From Gammaproteobacteria bacterium (lineage in GTDB: Bacteria > Pseudomonadota > Gammaproteobacteria > CAJXQU01): 64,000 nt of DNA. The translations under genes and the position numbers were made by a program. How positions within the stretch are numbered: the stretch's first letter is position 1; the number at the start of each line of letters is the position of its first letter. Positions 47,501 through 56,536 of the stretch are shown here, piece after piece. The DNA lies in NCBI GenBank assembly GCA_026984775.1, contig JALSRM010000035.1:117908-181907 (forward strand). Direction: 5' to 3'. Under the pieces are notes generated by a model. The model was given only the letters and a program-made list of their open reading frames with translations, did not search any database and was not told the origin of the DNA.

Positions 47501-47921
47501 CTTCCACCTTATTTAATGTCTTTAATGTCAGTTCCAGTTGTGCATTGACCTCCCTGAGGATTGCATTCTGGACATTCGTCGTTGCTTTGCGGATCTCCGT
47601 ATAGATGATCTCTTCCAGGTTTGGTGTGATAATCTCCTTCAGGCCTTGCGGCAACGGCACCTCCGGTTCCTGCTGTGTCTTCTCCCTGCTGCTGCCGAAA
47701 GTCGGGGGGGTCTTGTCCGGTTTGGGTTCAACCACATCGATCAACGTCGGTGGGTCCTGCTGTACCTGACGTGGGCTTTGCTCACCATGGGTCCTTTCTC
47801 TCTCGACCTGATCAGCAGAATCCAGTCGCTGCAGGAGCCCCTTGTTTTGCTCAAGCAACTCTTCCAGTGTCTTTATGGCACTGCTGAGAGAAGAGGAATC
47901 CTTGTTGTTCTCGCCAGCCAC
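44532..47921 (-). CDS. valS: Valine-tRNA ligase with N-terminal extension
   Basis: The frame is open for 1129 residues. ValS proper begins [14 protein letters not shown] at residue 202 (ATG at 47318) and is complete: [14 protein letters not shown] (HIGH region), the editing domain, [12 protein letters not shown] and a C-terminal coiled coil ([27 protein letters not shown]). The first 201 residues, from GTG at 47921, are low-complexity, Gln/Glu-rich and partly helical ([35 protein letters not shown]), with no synthetase homology. In many relatives a separate small gene occupies this place after holC, so this could be an in-frame fusion, or ValS may start at 47318, where GGGCGAG directly precedes the ATG. 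Confidence 0.9.
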   Translation of the reverse strand: MAGENNKDSSSLSSAIKTLEELLEQNKGLLQRLDSADQVERERTHGEQSPRQVQQDPPTLIDVVEPKPDKTPPTFGSSREKTQQEPEVPLPQGLKEIITPNLEEIIYTEIRKATTNVQNAILREVNAQLELTLKTLNKVEGSKLKKHNQESQVALETEKIIDQEKEGAVSKITQAVENAMVIPSEQNRQATEQSFSVNAGEMAKTYDPHAIEQRWYHLWEEKNYFKPGGKGEPYCIMLPPPNVTGSLHMGHAFQDTLMDILIRYHRMKGDNTLWQCGTDHAGIATQMVVERQLTEKGLSRHDLGREAFVEEVWRWKEESGGNITRQLRRMGTSMDWSRERFTLDEGLSKAVTKVFIELYEEGLIYRGKRLVNWDPVLHTAISDLEVVSEEEQGHLWHIKYPIVGSDEFLVVATTRPETMLGDAAVAVHPEDARYKHLIGKQVKLPLTNRLIPVIADEYVDMEFGSGCVKITPAHDFNDYEVGKRHDLPLINIFTPDAALNEECPLAYRGMDRYDARKKIVEDLQDQGLIEKIEDHRHMVPRGDRSHAVVEPYLTDQWYVKVAPLAKPAIEAVENGDIHFVPENWSKTYFEWMRNIEDWCISRQLWWGHRIPAWHDINTGEIYVGYSEEAIREKHNLGIDVILRQDPDVLDTWFSSALWPFSTLGWPEETEEFKTFYPTSVLVTGFDIIFFWVARMIMMGLKFTGEVPFREVYIHGLVRDADGQKMSKSKGNVLDPIDLIDGIDLESLVAKRTTGLMKPQDAPKIEKATRKQFPNGIPSYGTDALRFTFASLATLGRDIRFDLGRIDGYRNFCNKLWNATRYVMMTTEDHPIDKNVEVELGVAERWIITRFQQTVADVRKYIETYRFDLAAQAIYEFSWDEYCDWYVELSKATLNSKRASEEAKRGTRLTLLETLEALLRLAHPFMPFITEELWQRVAFKLGRIESEGKASIMIQAYPDVEEDRIDDTALDEVSWLKAFVLGVRRIRAEMDISPGKKLRVVVEGGDDQEKEWLRRNVRYLVSIARLESIGILRSGTPPESATALAGNMTLLIPLEDLIDPEAERTRLQKEIEKLDKEKAIAEKKLANPNFIERAPAEVVQKAQDRLDEIEAARNRLEEQLARIEGMLKKE

Positions 47922-47922
47922 G

Positions 47923-48363
47923 TCAGTTATCCAGTTTGTGGGTATTCAGGGGATACCCCCGTTCCTTGTAGAAACGGTATCTCTCTCTCGCCGCAAATTG
48001 GCTCTCCTCCGTCGCTGAGGATTTATCGACAATCTCGATTAAACGATCAAAACGACCAAAAAACAGCGGTACCGAATCACTCATATTGATCATAATATCA
48101 TGGAGATTCTGTGGCGGATCCTCATGACCGATCAAAACCGGTGTCTTGTCCACTTCTACATGTTCAACACGTCCATGGGGAATAAAACTGATGTCAGAAA
48201 AACTCCACAAAAGATCATCGATTCGCATCGACTGATCAGGACTTCCAGTGTGGATATAGACCTGCCCCCCTTGCTTCCATGCCTTGTTACTCAGCGAGCA
48301 GAGAACTTGTTCTGTTGTTCGTCTACCCTTTTCTGGCAGTATGTAGAAATCGATCCGGGTCAT
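47923..48363 (-). CDS. holC: DNA polymerase III subunit chi
   Basis: A 146-residue HolC, which binds single-strand-binding protein and links the clamp loader to it. Seen: [55 protein letters not shown] and [15 protein letters not shown] at the end, all standard. Between pepA (3 bases upstream) and valS it occupies the normal place. Its partner delta subunit (holA) is also in this window. Confidence 0.93.
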   Translation of the reverse strand: MTRIDFYILPEKGRRTTEQVLCSLSNKAWKQGGQVYIHTGSPDQSMRIDDLLWSFSDISFIPHGRVEHVEVDKTPVLIGHEDPPQNLHDIMINMSDSVPLFFGRFDRLIEIVDKSSATEESQFAARERYRFYKERGYPLNTHKLDN

Positions 48364-48366
48364 GAA

Positions 48367-49866
48367 TCAATGTGCTCCAACCTGCTCCAAAAGATACTGT
48401 ACCAGCATGGGCACCGGCCGACCCGTTGCCCCCTTGTTTTTGCCCGATAACCACGCTGTCCCGGCAATATCAAGATGGGCCCAGTCGTATTTTTTTGCAA
48501 ACCTTGACAAGAAACAGCCCGCTGTAATCATGCCACCGTCACGTCCGCCGATATTGGCCATATCGGCGAAGTTGCTGTCGAGCAAAGGCTGGTACTCTTC
48601 CCAAAGCGGCATCTGCCAAGCACGATCATAAGTTGCTTTTCCAGCCTGAAGAAGGTCCTTGGCCAGCTGTTCATTGTTACTCATGAGGCCCGTCGCCACC
48701 TTGCCTAGCGCGACAACACAGGCCCCGGTCAGAGTTGCAACATCAATAACGGCTTTTGGCTTGAAACGTTCAGCATAGGTCAAGGCATCACACAGGATGA
48801 GGCGACCCTCGGCATCTGTATTGAGTATCTCTATCGTCTGTCCAGACATGCTGGTCACGATGTCGCCAGGTTTGGTCGCTCGACCACCAGGCATGTTCTC
48901 CACAGTGGGTACGATGACATTGAGATTGATCGGCAGTTTCATCTCGGCAACAGCGACCATTGTACCCAGTACGCTTGCAGCACCACACATGTCATATTTC
49001 ATCTCATCCATGCCCGAGCCCGGTTTGAGGGAGATACCACCCGAGTCGAAAGTCACGCCCTTTCCCACCAGAACGATCGGTTTAGTGCTTGCTGATTTTT
49101 TCAGTCCTTCGTATTTCAATATCAGCATTCTGGCAGGTTCTTGACTGCCACGGGCCACAGACAACAGTGATCCCATACCAAGTTTCTCCATTGATCTTTC
49201 GTTCAGCACGGTCGCCTTGATCGATTTGTATTTTTTTGCCAGCTCCCGGCCTTGTTCTGCCAAGTAAGTGGGCGTGCAGATGTTCCCTGGCAGGTTGGCC
49301 AGATCACGTGACAATTGCATACCTTTGACGATAGCCTCTCCTCGTCTGGCACCCTCTGAACCCTTGTCTGCCAGTGCTTTCGTTGCGGCGGCTATCTCCA
49401 ACCCTGTAAAAACCGGTTTTTTCTTTTTACCGCTCTTCAAACGATCGAACTGGTAGAACACTTCGCCCGCAACGCGGACACTTTGCTGCACCTTCCATTG
49501 ATAATCATGCTTCTCAACGGTGATCTCCGGTAAGAAACAGACCGCTGTTTTGGCCTTTGTTTTCTTCAAGGCGGAAAAGGCATTTTTCAGAACTTTGAAA
49601 TAACCAGCGGTGTCCAGCTTGTCTTTTTCTCCACAGCCGACCAGAAGAATACGTTTGGCCCGAACCCCTGGAACTTTTCTTAATAGGAGGGTCTGACCTG
49701 TCTTTCCTTCCAGATCACCGGATTTTAAGATGTCGCTTATCAGACCATTACTGGCCTGGTCGATCTTTTCTGCACTGGGTGATAATTCTCCATTTGTATG
49801 AACCCCTGCGATAATGCAGTCTGATCGGGAAGTTTTCGGGTTGAGTGTCTTGACGTCGATTTTCAT
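48367..49866 (-). CDS. pepA: Leucyl aminopeptidase PepA
   Basis: A 499-residue M17 aminopeptidase with two metals. Seen: PIVLVGKGVTFDSGGISLKPG, MDEMKYDMCGAASVLG, NLNVIVPTVENMPGGRATKPGDIV, and the signature NTDAEGRLILCDALTYA with the catalytic Glu and Arg. ATG at 49866 with AGGA at 6 bases is chosen over ATG at 49872. In gammaproteobacteria PepA also binds DNA (Xer recombination, carAB control). It diverges from lptF over about 99 bases. Confidence 0.96.
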   Translation of the reverse strand: MKIDVKTLNPKTSRSDCIIAGVHTNGELSPSAEKIDQASNGLISDILKSGDLEGKTGQTLLLRKVPGVRAKRILLVGCGEKDKLDTAGYFKVLKNAFSALKKTKAKTAVCFLPEITVEKHDYQWKVQQSVRVAGEVFYQFDRLKSGKKKKPVFTGLEIAAATKALADKGSEGARRGEAIVKGMQLSRDLANLPGNICTPTYLAEQGRELAKKYKSIKATVLNERSMEKLGMGSLLSVARGSQEPARMLILKYEGLKKSASTKPIVLVGKGVTFDSGGISLKPGSGMDEMKYDMCGAASVLGTMVAVAEMKLPINLNVIVPTVENMPGGRATKPGDIVTSMSGQTIEILNTDAEGRLILCDALTYAERFKPKAVIDVATLTGACVVALGKVATGLMSNNEQLAKDLLQAGKATYDRAWQMPLWEEYQPLLDSNFADMANIGGRDGGMITAGCFLSRFAKKYDWAHLDIAGTAWLSGKNKGATGRPVPMLVQYLLEQVGAH

Positions 49867-49965
49867 TTGCATTCCTGGTTTCGTTTACACTAACGAGATT
49901 TTATTGGTTAAATAGAGCACTGGCCAGAGGCCTGAGCTATTGATCTCGGAAACATTGATTCAATT

Positions 49966-51078
49966 TTGATTCTTAAACGCTATCTTTACAAAGAAATTCT
50001 GCAGAACTTTCTTGCGATCTTTCTCGTACTGCTGCTGATCATTATCAGCCTGCGGTTCGTGCGCTATCTGGGCTATGTAGCCGGTGGCCAGATGACTGTT
50101 GAAATTCTCTATCAGATGTTGATCCTGAGAATCATCACCTCTATGTCCCTTGTTATACCTTTGTGTCTTTTCCTTTCCCTTTTCATGGCGCTGGGGCGCC
50201 TGCAACGTGACAATGAGTTGATCCCTATCACTTTCGCCGGCTTAGGCAAGTGGTTTTATTTTTCCACGATTCTGAAGCTCGCGGCCGCCTTTGCTGTGTT
50301 GCTCGCTTTCCTGACTCTCTTTGTCTATCCCTGGGCGGAAAAGAATATTGCCCTGCTGGAACAAAAAGCCAACCGTGACACAGACATCATGGGAATAACG
50401 GCCGGAAACTTCAAGGAGTTCAGCCAGGGAAACAGGGTTCTCTATGTTGAAGGTTTCGACAAGAAAACGAAAATCATGAAAAATGTCTTTCTGCAGGTTA
50501 CGGAACAGAATTCAACGGGTGTGCTCACTTCTGATACTGCACGAATTCTGACTGACGAAAAAACCGGTGAACGATCCGTCAGTTTCACTGACGGCAGGCG
50601 TTATGTTGGTACACCGAATCGGCTGGATTATTCAATAACACAGTTCGCTCGTTATACCGTCCGTCTTGAACAGAAGGGCTATGATACAACTTTCAGACCG
50701 GTATCACGGATCTCCACGGAGGAACTCTTCAAAACGGTAAAGTCTGGGAAGCTGGATGACAAGACTCCAATCATCGAATTGCAATGGCGTCTCTCGCCAC
50801 CGCTATCTATCATTTTGCTTTCCGCTTTTGCCTTGCTGATGATTCTAAAAGCCCGGGATATAAGAGGCTCCTGGTTATTCATCATTGCAATCTTGATCTT
50901 TTTTGTCTACAACAACCTGATCAATATTGCACATGATATGGTCTTGCGCGGGAAACTTTCCTCTTTCCCTGGGTTATGGTGGCCTCATCTGCTTGTTGCT
51001 GCGATTGTTCTATCGGTTCTTTTCATTCCCGATCTCGTTCGGTCGGTAAAACAGAATTTGTCCAAGGGATCGAGATGA
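49966..51078 (+). CDS. lptF: LPS export permease LptF
   Basis: A 370-residue permease of the LptB2FGC transporter that extracts lipopolysaccharide from the inner membrane. Six helices in two groups of three flank a periplasmic jellyroll domain (about residues 120-255): MILKRYLYKEILQNFLAIFLVLL, then GRRYVGTPNRLDYSITQFARYTVRL, and PPLSIILLSAFALLMI. The start is TTG at 49966, giving the family MIxxRYL start; no ATG fits. Its stop overlaps the lptG ATG (ATGA). Confidence 0.95.
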   Translation: MILKRYLYKEILQNFLAIFLVLLLIIISLRFVRYLGYVAGGQMTVEILYQMLILRIITSMSLVIPLCLFLSLFMALGRLQRDNELIPITFAGLGKWFYFSTILKLAAAFAVLLAFLTLFVYPWAEKNIALLEQKANRDTDIMGITAGNFKEFSQGNRVLYVEGFDKKTKIMKNVFLQVTEQNSTGVLTSDTARILTDEKTGERSVSFTDGRRYVGTPNRLDYSITQFARYTVRLEQKGYDTTFRPVSRISTEELFKTVKSGKLDDKTPIIELQWRLSPPLSIILLSAFALLMILKARDIRGSWLFIIAILIFFVYNNLINIAHDMVLRGKLSSFPGLWWPHLLVAAIVLSVLFIPDLVRSVKQNLSKGSR

Positions 51079-52148
51079 TGAAGATCCTCGACCGCTACAT
51101 TCGTAAAACTATCCTCGTTAACGTTTTCGTCGTTCTTTTCGTCTTGATTGGCCTGTTCACCTTCTTTGAATTCATTGATGAGCTCGATTCAGTCGGACAG
51201 GGCAATTATGGACTTTTCGCGGCAATAAAATATATTCTGCTCAGGGTTCCTGGACTCGCTTATGATGTATTTCCACTGGCAGGATTGATCGGGTCACTGG
51301 TCGGACTTGGTGCCATGGTGTCCCAGAACGAGATCGTCGTAATGCGAACGGCAGGGATCTCTCTTTATCGGATTGTCTTTTCCGTTCTCAAAGCCGGTCT
51401 GGTCGTTATTCTTATTGCGATGCTTCTGGGAGAGTTTGTTGTTCCAGTGACTGAACAATATGCCAACTACTCCCGTTCTGTCGCCATCAACAACCAGATC
51501 AGTCTCAAGACCCGAAACGGTCTATGGGTAAGAGAAGGCCAGAACTATCTCAATGTACGTACAATCTTACCAGGAAATATCATAAAGAATATTTATATCT
51601 ACCGCTTCGATAACGATAACCGGTTAATCACAAGCAGCTATGCGGATACGGCACTTTATGAAACAGGAAAATGGCACCTGAAAAATGTCAGTCAAACTCA
51701 TATATCGGAAAACCGCATTACGATGGATACCAACGTCGACGCGGTTTGGGATTCCCTGCTGCGTCCCGAGCTGATCAGCTTGGTTTCGATCAAACCTGAA
51801 GATCTTTCTATCGTGGATCTGATCAGTTATATCCGCTATCTGGTCAAAAACAACCGTAACAGTCAGGCTTATCAGCAGGCTTTGTGGACCAAAATTATCT
51901 ATCCTCTATCAACCGGTGTAATGATCTTTCTCGCGATTCCTATTGTCCTCGGTGCAACGCAAACGCTAAATATGGGACAACGCGTTTTTACCGGCATCGT
52001 GATCGGCTTGGTTTTTTATATCTTCAATCGAGGCATGGGCAACCTGGGTCTGGTCTATGATCTGCACCCGCTAATCGCCGTGGCAACCCCTGCTTTGGTC
52101 ACCTTTATTATTGGCTGGTATTTGATGCACCGGCTCATCAAACATTAG
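51075..52148 (+). CDS. lptG: LPS export permease LptG
   Basis: A 357-residue partner of LptF with the same 3+3 helix plan. Seen: ILDRYIRKTILVNVFVVLFVLIGLF, AGLIGSLVGLGAMVSQNEIVVMRTAGISLYRI (coupling helix region) and the end VTFIIGWYLMHRLIKH. ATG at 51075 (second ATG at 51078) has AAGGGA about 5 bases upstream and overlaps lptF. lptG converges on the RDD gene with a 4-base overlap. Confidence 0.95.
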   Translation: MMKILDRYIRKTILVNVFVVLFVLIGLFTFFEFIDELDSVGQGNYGLFAAIKYILLRVPGLAYDVFPLAGLIGSLVGLGAMVSQNEIVVMRTAGISLYRIVFSVLKAGLVVILIAMLLGEFVVPVTEQYANYSRSVAINNQISLKTRNGLWVREGQNYLNVRTILPGNIIKNIYIYRFDNDNRLITSSYADTALYETGKWHLKNVSQTHISENRITMDTNVDAVWDSLLRPELISLVSIKPEDLSIVDLISYIRYLVKNNRNSQAYQQALWTKIIYPLSTGVMIFLAIPIVLGATQTLNMGQRVFTGIVIGLVFYIFNRGMGNLGLVYDLHPLIAVATPALVTFIIGWYLMHRLIKH

Positions 52149-52564
52149 GTCTTTTTCTCTTCGACAATCAGCTTCGTCCCCGTCCAGCGATCATGCCATG
52201 TCTGTCTTTTTTTATCGAACAAGCTCCAGATAAAACCTAAGCCAAGGGGTAACCAGGAAACCAATGCCAGCAGCACACGCATCCATGCCTGTACCCATGT
52301 AACTGGTTTACCACTTTCCTGTACCAGTCTTATTTTCCAGCTTTGCATCCCAAGTGTTTGACCCTTACGCTTCCATGGAATGACAAAGTAAAGTGAGGCA
52401 ACCAGCCATAACCAAATTTTGTAGACTTGGTTTTCTGGCGCGATGGCTTCTCCATGATTGAGCAGCAGTGCAGGGATAGTGGCAAACAGAAGCACCGAAA
52501 TGAGCAGCAGGCTGTCATAGAAGACCGCTCCCATCCTGCGCAAAAATGAACACCGTTCCGTCAT
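52145..52564 (-). CDS. RDD family membrane protein
   Basis: A 139-residue protein with three or four hydrophobic segments, the RDD-type start RMGAVFYDSLLLISVLLFAT and the central KRKGQTLGMQSWKIRLVQ. RDD proteins are small integral membrane proteins, some of which have been linked to ion transport; function here unknown. It overlaps mnmE by 4 bases and so is downstream in the rpmH-to-mnmE run. A basic tail ends the protein. Confidence 0.85.
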   Translation of the reverse strand: MTERCSFLRRMGAVFYDSLLLISVLLFATIPALLLNHGEAIAPENQVYKIWLWLVASLYFVIPWKRKGQTLGMQSWKIRLVQESGKPVTWVQAWMRVLLALVSWLPLGLGFIWSLFDKKRQTWHDRWTGTKLIVEEKKT

Positions 52565-53889
52565 TTACCGATGCAAAACCCTGAGAAGATCTCATCCAAC
52601 AGATCTTCTGTTGTAAACTCTCCCGTGATCCGGCTCAAGCTTTCTTGGGCCTGGCGCAGATTCTCTGCGAACAGGTCCATTTGATTTGTGTTGACAGATA
52701 CTTGTTGCGCTTGATCGAGAAACGCTGCAGTCTGTTGCAAAGCGACAAGATGCCGTTGACGGGCTGTGTATACCCCTTCGCTCCCCATTCCACTTTGTGC
52801 GATCCTGAGCAATTCTTGTTTGAACTCTTCCACGCCGGCACCCGTTTTGGCAGAGAGGTAGCAGAGGGTTTGCCTTGCCTTTTCCACTACGCCTGGTCTG
52901 AGATCGGGTGCCCGATCGATTTTGTTGATGACATATAGAACCTGATCGGTCTCCAATGTGATCTCTCCTTGGTCCGGGTACTCGGACATGACAATAACCA
53001 AGTCAGTTTGTGCAATCGCCTTATGTGTACGGTTGATGCCTTCGAGTTCCACCGGATCCTGTGTCTGACGCAGTCCTGCTGTGTCGGTAACAACGAAGGG
53101 GACGCCCTCAATCAAAAACCTTTCTGTCAATGTATCACGAGTGGTACCAGGAATGTCTGTAACGATGGCCCTTTCCTCAAGCAAAAGCCGATTCAAAAGA
53201 CTGGATTTTCCAACATTGGGCTCCCCCACCAGTGTGATCCGGTACCCTTCATTCAAGATCGCACCCTGATGGGCTTTTCCAAGTATACTGCGGTTAATTT
53301 CGATGGCTTTTTTCAGACCATTGGCAAACGCAGACACGGGGATCTCAAGCTCTTCCTCAGTGAAATCAAGATATGCTTCCACGTGTTTCCGGAGATCGAC
53401 GATTTCTTGTTTCAACCCTTCTATCTGTCGAGAAAATTCACCTCGGAGTGAGCGGATGGCGCTTTTTGCTGCCTGCTCACTGGCACTGTTGATCAGATCG
53501 GCAACGGCTTCGGCCTGGAGCAAATCTATTTTTCCGTTGAGGAATGCGCGCTCGGTGAATTCACCAGGTTTTGCTGGTCTTGCTCCCAACTCCAGCACCC
53601 TTTTCAAAAGTCGTTGGATGACAATGGCCCCGCCGTGCCCTTGCAACTCCAACACACACTCTCCCGTATAGGATGTGGGCGCTTGGAAAAATAACGCCAG
53701 GCCGTGATCTATCTCTATTCCTTCTGCGTCCTTGAACTTGGAAAATATCGCCTTTTGGGGCTCGGGTTTCCTACCCATCATGGCGTGTGCAATAGATTCT
53801 GCTTTTGGCCCGGAAACGCGGATCACACCAACTCCACCCGCGCCGGGTGGAGTTGCGATGGCGGCGATGGTGTCAATCTCATCAACCAT
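52561..53889 (-). CDS. mnmE: tRNA modification GTPase MnmE
   Basis: A 442-residue MnmE, which with MnmG makes 5-carboxymethylaminomethyl uridine at the wobble position. The N-terminal folate-binding domain (DTIAAIATPPGAGGVGVIRVSG) is followed by a G domain (VGEPNVGKSSLLNRL, DTAGLRQT, NKID) inserted in a helical domain, and the C-terminal FCIGK with its catalytic Cys. ATG at 53889 with AGGG 7 bases before is preferred over the GTG at 53892. Gene order mnmE-yidC-rnpA is conserved. Confidence 0.96.
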   Translation of the reverse strand: MVDEIDTIAAIATPPGAGGVGVIRVSGPKAESIAHAMMGRKPEPQKAIFSKFKDAEGIEIDHGLALFFQAPTSYTGECVLELQGHGGAIVIQRLLKRVLELGARPAKPGEFTERAFLNGKIDLLQAEAVADLINSASEQAAKSAIRSLRGEFSRQIEGLKQEIVDLRKHVEAYLDFTEEELEIPVSAFANGLKKAIEINRSILGKAHQGAILNEGYRITLVGEPNVGKSSLLNRLLLEERAIVTDIPGTTRDTLTERFLIEGVPFVVTDTAGLRQTQDPVELEGINRTHKAIAQTDLVIVMSEYPDQGEITLETDQVLYVINKIDRAPDLRPGVVEKARQTLCYLSAKTGAGVEEFKQELLRIAQSGMGSEGVYTARQRHLVALQQTAAFLDQAQQVSVNTNQMDLFAENLRQAQESLSRITGEFTTEDLLDEIFSGFCIGK

Positions 53890-53911
53890 CACAGCACCCT
53901 GATATCCCGTT

Positions 53912-55543
53912 CTATTTTTCCGCCTCGATCTGTTTTGTGATCATCCACTGCTGCACTATCGAGAGGATATTGTTGGTGACCCAATAAAGCACCAACCCTG
54001 CAGGGAAAAAGGCAAAAAAGAATGTGAAGATTACGGGAAGCAGCTGCATCACCCTGGCTTGCACCGGATCAGGTGGGGGAGGGTTGAGCTTCTGTTGTAC
54101 ATACATACTGATCCCCATCAGTAGCGGTAAGACGAAATAGGGATCCTTGATAGAAAGATCCTTGATCCAAAGAATGAACGGTGCTTGTCGCATTTCCACG
54201 GATTCCAACAAGACCCAGTAGAGGGCGAGAAACACAGGGATCTGTACCAGAATGGGAAAACAACCACCCAACGGATTGATTTTCTCTTCTTTGTACAACT
54301 CCATCATGGCCTGGTTCATACGCGCCTTGTCGTTGGCATACCGTTCCCTGATCGCGGTCATGCGTGGTGTCACTTTGCGCATTTTCGCCATGGACTTGTA
54401 ACCCATAGCCGAGAGTGGAAATAAAATTGCCTTTATCACGATAGTAACAAGCACAATCGACCAGCCCCAGTTGCCTACCAACGAGTGCAAATGCCTCAAT
54501 AACCAGAATATTGGTTTGGCAATGAACCAGAGCACACCGTAATCTACGGTCAATTCAAGTCCTGGTGCAATACTTGCCAACACTTTTTGAATTTTCGGGC
54601 CTGAATAAACTCTAACGGTTGTTTCCCTGCTTTCCCCTGGCGCGACAGTTTGTTCCGGTCCGTAGAAGCCTATAATATAGCGATCACCCTCCAACACCTT
54701 TGTGTAGTAGTGATGGTTTATACCCTGTGGTGGGATCAACGCACTGACAAAATAGTGTTGAATCATGGCAACCCAACCTTCTTTCCCTTCTCGAGAAATC
54801 GGCTCTTCTGCCATGTCTTTGAACTTTATCTTTTCATAGCGCTTTTCGGGACTGGATATCGCTGCGCCTGTGAAGGTTGGCAACATACGCCGGGTTTCGT
54901 CTGTATGTTTGCGGTGTAGTTGCTGGTAGTACCGGCCATACCAGTTTTCTGAAGAATGGTTGTTTACCCGGTATGTCACATCGATGACATATTGTCCCCG
55001 ATAAAAGGTGAAAACCTTGTCAATCTCTATGCCATCTTCCGCCCAGGTAAGTATGACCTCAAGTTTGTCCTGTCCTTTTGCAAGCGCATATTCACTGGCT
55101 GATACTTTATAGTTACTATGATGATCTGAGGCTGGCTGTTTACTTATGAACCCTCCCTGACTGGCATAGAACTTCCCTTTGGTATCATCGAAAAGTACAA
55201 ATGGAACATCGGGCTGGTCCAGACTTACTGGATATTTTTTCAGTGCTGTTCTACGTATATCCCCCCCTTGGGTATCGATGATGACTTCGAACACATCAGT
55301 TTCAACGTAAACTCGCTGTCCTTTTTGAACCTTTTCCTGGGCTTGTTGCGGCAGTGATGACTGAGCGGTTTCAATGGCATCAGGGATATCTTCTGCAGCT
55401 TTTTGCTGTGATAGCGCGTCTTCTGATTTTTCGGATGTAGCGGTTACTGCAGGCCTGCGTCCATAATCCATTTGCCACGCCTGCCAGAGAGATAAAAGGA
55501 CAAATCCCAGTGCTGCAAACAAGATCAACCGTAGATTATCCAT
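53912..55543 (-). CDS. yidC: Membrane protein insertase YidC
   Basis: A 543-residue YidC, inserting inner-membrane proteins alone or with Sec. The N-terminal helix (LRLILFAALGFVLLSLWQAWQM) leads to the large periplasmic domain with FTFYRGQYVIDVTYRV; the conserved five-helix core begins WLLRHLHSLVGNWGWSIVLVTIVIKAILFPLS and ends ILSIVQQWMITKQ. A charged tail follows. It sits between yidD (3 bases) and mnmE (22 bases). Confidence 0.97.
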   Translation of the reverse strand: MDNLRLILFAALGFVLLSLWQAWQMDYGRRPAVTATSEKSEDALSQQKAAEDIPDAIETAQSSLPQQAQEKVQKGQRVYVETDVFEVIIDTQGGDIRRTALKKYPVSLDQPDVPFVLFDDTKGKFYASQGGFISKQPASDHHSNYKVSASEYALAKGQDKLEVILTWAEDGIEIDKVFTFYRGQYVIDVTYRVNNHSSENWYGRYYQQLHRKHTDETRRMLPTFTGAAISSPEKRYEKIKFKDMAEEPISREGKEGWVAMIQHYFVSALIPPQGINHHYYTKVLEGDRYIIGFYGPEQTVAPGESRETTVRVYSGPKIQKVLASIAPGLELTVDYGVLWFIAKPIFWLLRHLHSLVGNWGWSIVLVTIVIKAILFPLSAMGYKSMAKMRKVTPRMTAIRERYANDKARMNQAMMELYKEEKINPLGGCFPILVQIPVFLALYWVLLESVEMRQAPFILWIKDLSIKDPYFVLPLLMGISMYVQQKLNPPPPDPVQARVMQLLPVIFTFFFAFFPAGLVLYWVTNNILSIVQQWMITKQIEAEK

Positions 55544-55546
55544 CTA

Positions 55547-55804
55547 TTATTTTTCCTTATCCATTTCGTTTTCTCCAGTGTATAAATGCTCAGTCCCTGG
55601 CACAGGATCCAGGCCACCAGGATTAAATGGGTGACATTTGCAAATGCGTCTTATTGCCAGTGCACTCCCTTTTATCGCTCCTTTCTTTTCGATCGCTTCC
55701 ATTGCGTACTGTGAACAACTTGGAAAAAACCTGCATCGATGTCCTAACATCGGACTGATAAAAAACTGGTAGCCACGAATCAGGATTTTGAGTAGCCTTT
55801 TCAT
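55547..55804 (-). CDS. yidD: Membrane protein insertion efficiency factor YidD
   Basis: An 85-residue YidD with the fixed pattern [36 protein letters not shown] and [12 protein letters not shown]. It is a small amphipathic inner-membrane-associated protein that assists YidC. It starts one base after the rnpA stop region and ends three bases before yidC. Confidence 0.96.
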   Translation of the reverse strand: MKRLLKILIRGYQFFISPMLGHRCRFFPSCSQYAMEAIEKKGAIKGSALAIRRICKCHPFNPGGLDPVPGTEHLYTGENEMDKEK

Positions 55805-55805
55805 C

Positions 55806-56168
55806 TCATCCAGTGTTTTTACTTTTCGGATTTCCTTCGTTGGTGGCCACTTTTTTCCACATTCGTGTCAATGAAGCAAACAGTTCGGGGTTCTTTGCCT
55901 TTTCTACTCCTTGATTCACAAGAACGATCACATCCCGGGCTCCTATAAGCTTCCGATTCTGCCGGAATGATTCACGTATAATTCTTTTTAGACGGTTTCT
56001 CTGGACCGCTTTTTTTACCTTTTTCTTAGCAACCGCAATTCCAAGACGAGGGCCGTCCTGATCATTGGGACACCAGAGGATCAACCAATACCGATCCCGC
56101 AGACTCTTGTTCTGCTGAAATACTCGTTGGTAATCTGCTGAGTTGCTGAGGGTTTGATCTTTACGCAC
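55806..56168 (-). CDS. rnpA: Ribonuclease P protein component
   Basis: A 120-residue RnpA, the protein subunit of RNase P that matures tRNA 5' ends. The RNA-binding signature [30 protein letters not shown] is near residue 50; the end is lysine-rich. The start is GTG at 56168, 21 bases after the rpmH stop. The catalytic RNA (rnpB) is not in this window. Confidence 0.95.
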   Translation of the reverse strand: MRKDQTLSNSADYQRVFQQNKSLRDRYWLILWCPNDQDGPRLGIAVAKKKVKKAVQRNRLKRIIRESFRQNRKLIGARDVIVLVNQGVEKAKNPELFASLTRMWKKVATNEGNPKSKNTG

Positions 56169-56188
56169 CCCGTTTTTAAGCGCTTTTT

Positions 56189-56323
56189 TCAGGCCGATAG
56201 TTTGTGTCGGCCTTTTGCTCTCCGTGCTTTCAGGATGGCTCTTCCGGCCTTTGTTTTCATTCTTTTTCTGAAACCGTGGCGGCGTTTTCTTTTCAGGTTG
56301 CTCGGTTGAAACGTTCTCTTCAT
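56189..56323 (-). CDS. rpmH: 50S ribosomal protein L34
   Basis: A 44-residue gene, easily missed: [21 protein letters not shown], then [22 protein letters not shown], the canonical very basic L34 sequence at full length. The start is ATG at 56323, the stop TGA at 56189-56191. It heads the rnpA-yidD-yidC-mnmE run. A sigma70-type promoter lies upstream. Confidence 0.98.
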   Translation of the reverse strand: MKRTFQPSNLKRKRRHGFRKRMKTKAGRAILKARRAKGRHKLSA

Positions 56324-56360
56324 GAAGATTCTCTTTTAGTCACTAGCAAAAAGGGGCGTG

Positions 56361-56390
56361 ATTGTACTTCTTATGCCATTTTACTGTCAA
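56361..56390 (-). promoter_or_regulatory. rpmH promoter
   Basis: On the minus strand a perfect TTGACA (56385-56390) is followed after 18 bases by TACAAT (56361-56366), 38 bases before the rpmH ATG. This is the best sigma70 match seen in the window and fits the high expression needed for L34 and YidC. Confidence 0.75.
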
Positions 56391-56456
56391 TTTATATCTT
56401 TTCTTTCCCCTCTTTCAACACCTATTTAATTTTTAAATCTTTTTTTGTTATTTCGC

Positions 56457-56465
56457 TGTGGATAA
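56457..56465 (-). promoter_or_regulatory. DnaA box upstream of dnaA
   Basis: TGTGGATAA, the reverse complement of the perfect DnaA box TTATCCACA, 72 bases before the dnaA GTG. It lies in the AT-rich rpmH-dnaA gap and may serve dnaA autoregulation or origin function. Confidence 0.75.
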
Positions 56466-56536
56466 CTTTTTCAAAGGGGTATATTATTCTCCTCAAAATT
56501 TATAAGTTTCTACTATAAAAGGAGTCTTCAAAACCG

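Noticed and set aside
53378..53393. CACGTG-centred sequence in mnmE resembling parS
   Set aside because: Only the left half matches the parS consensus; the right half has several mismatches.
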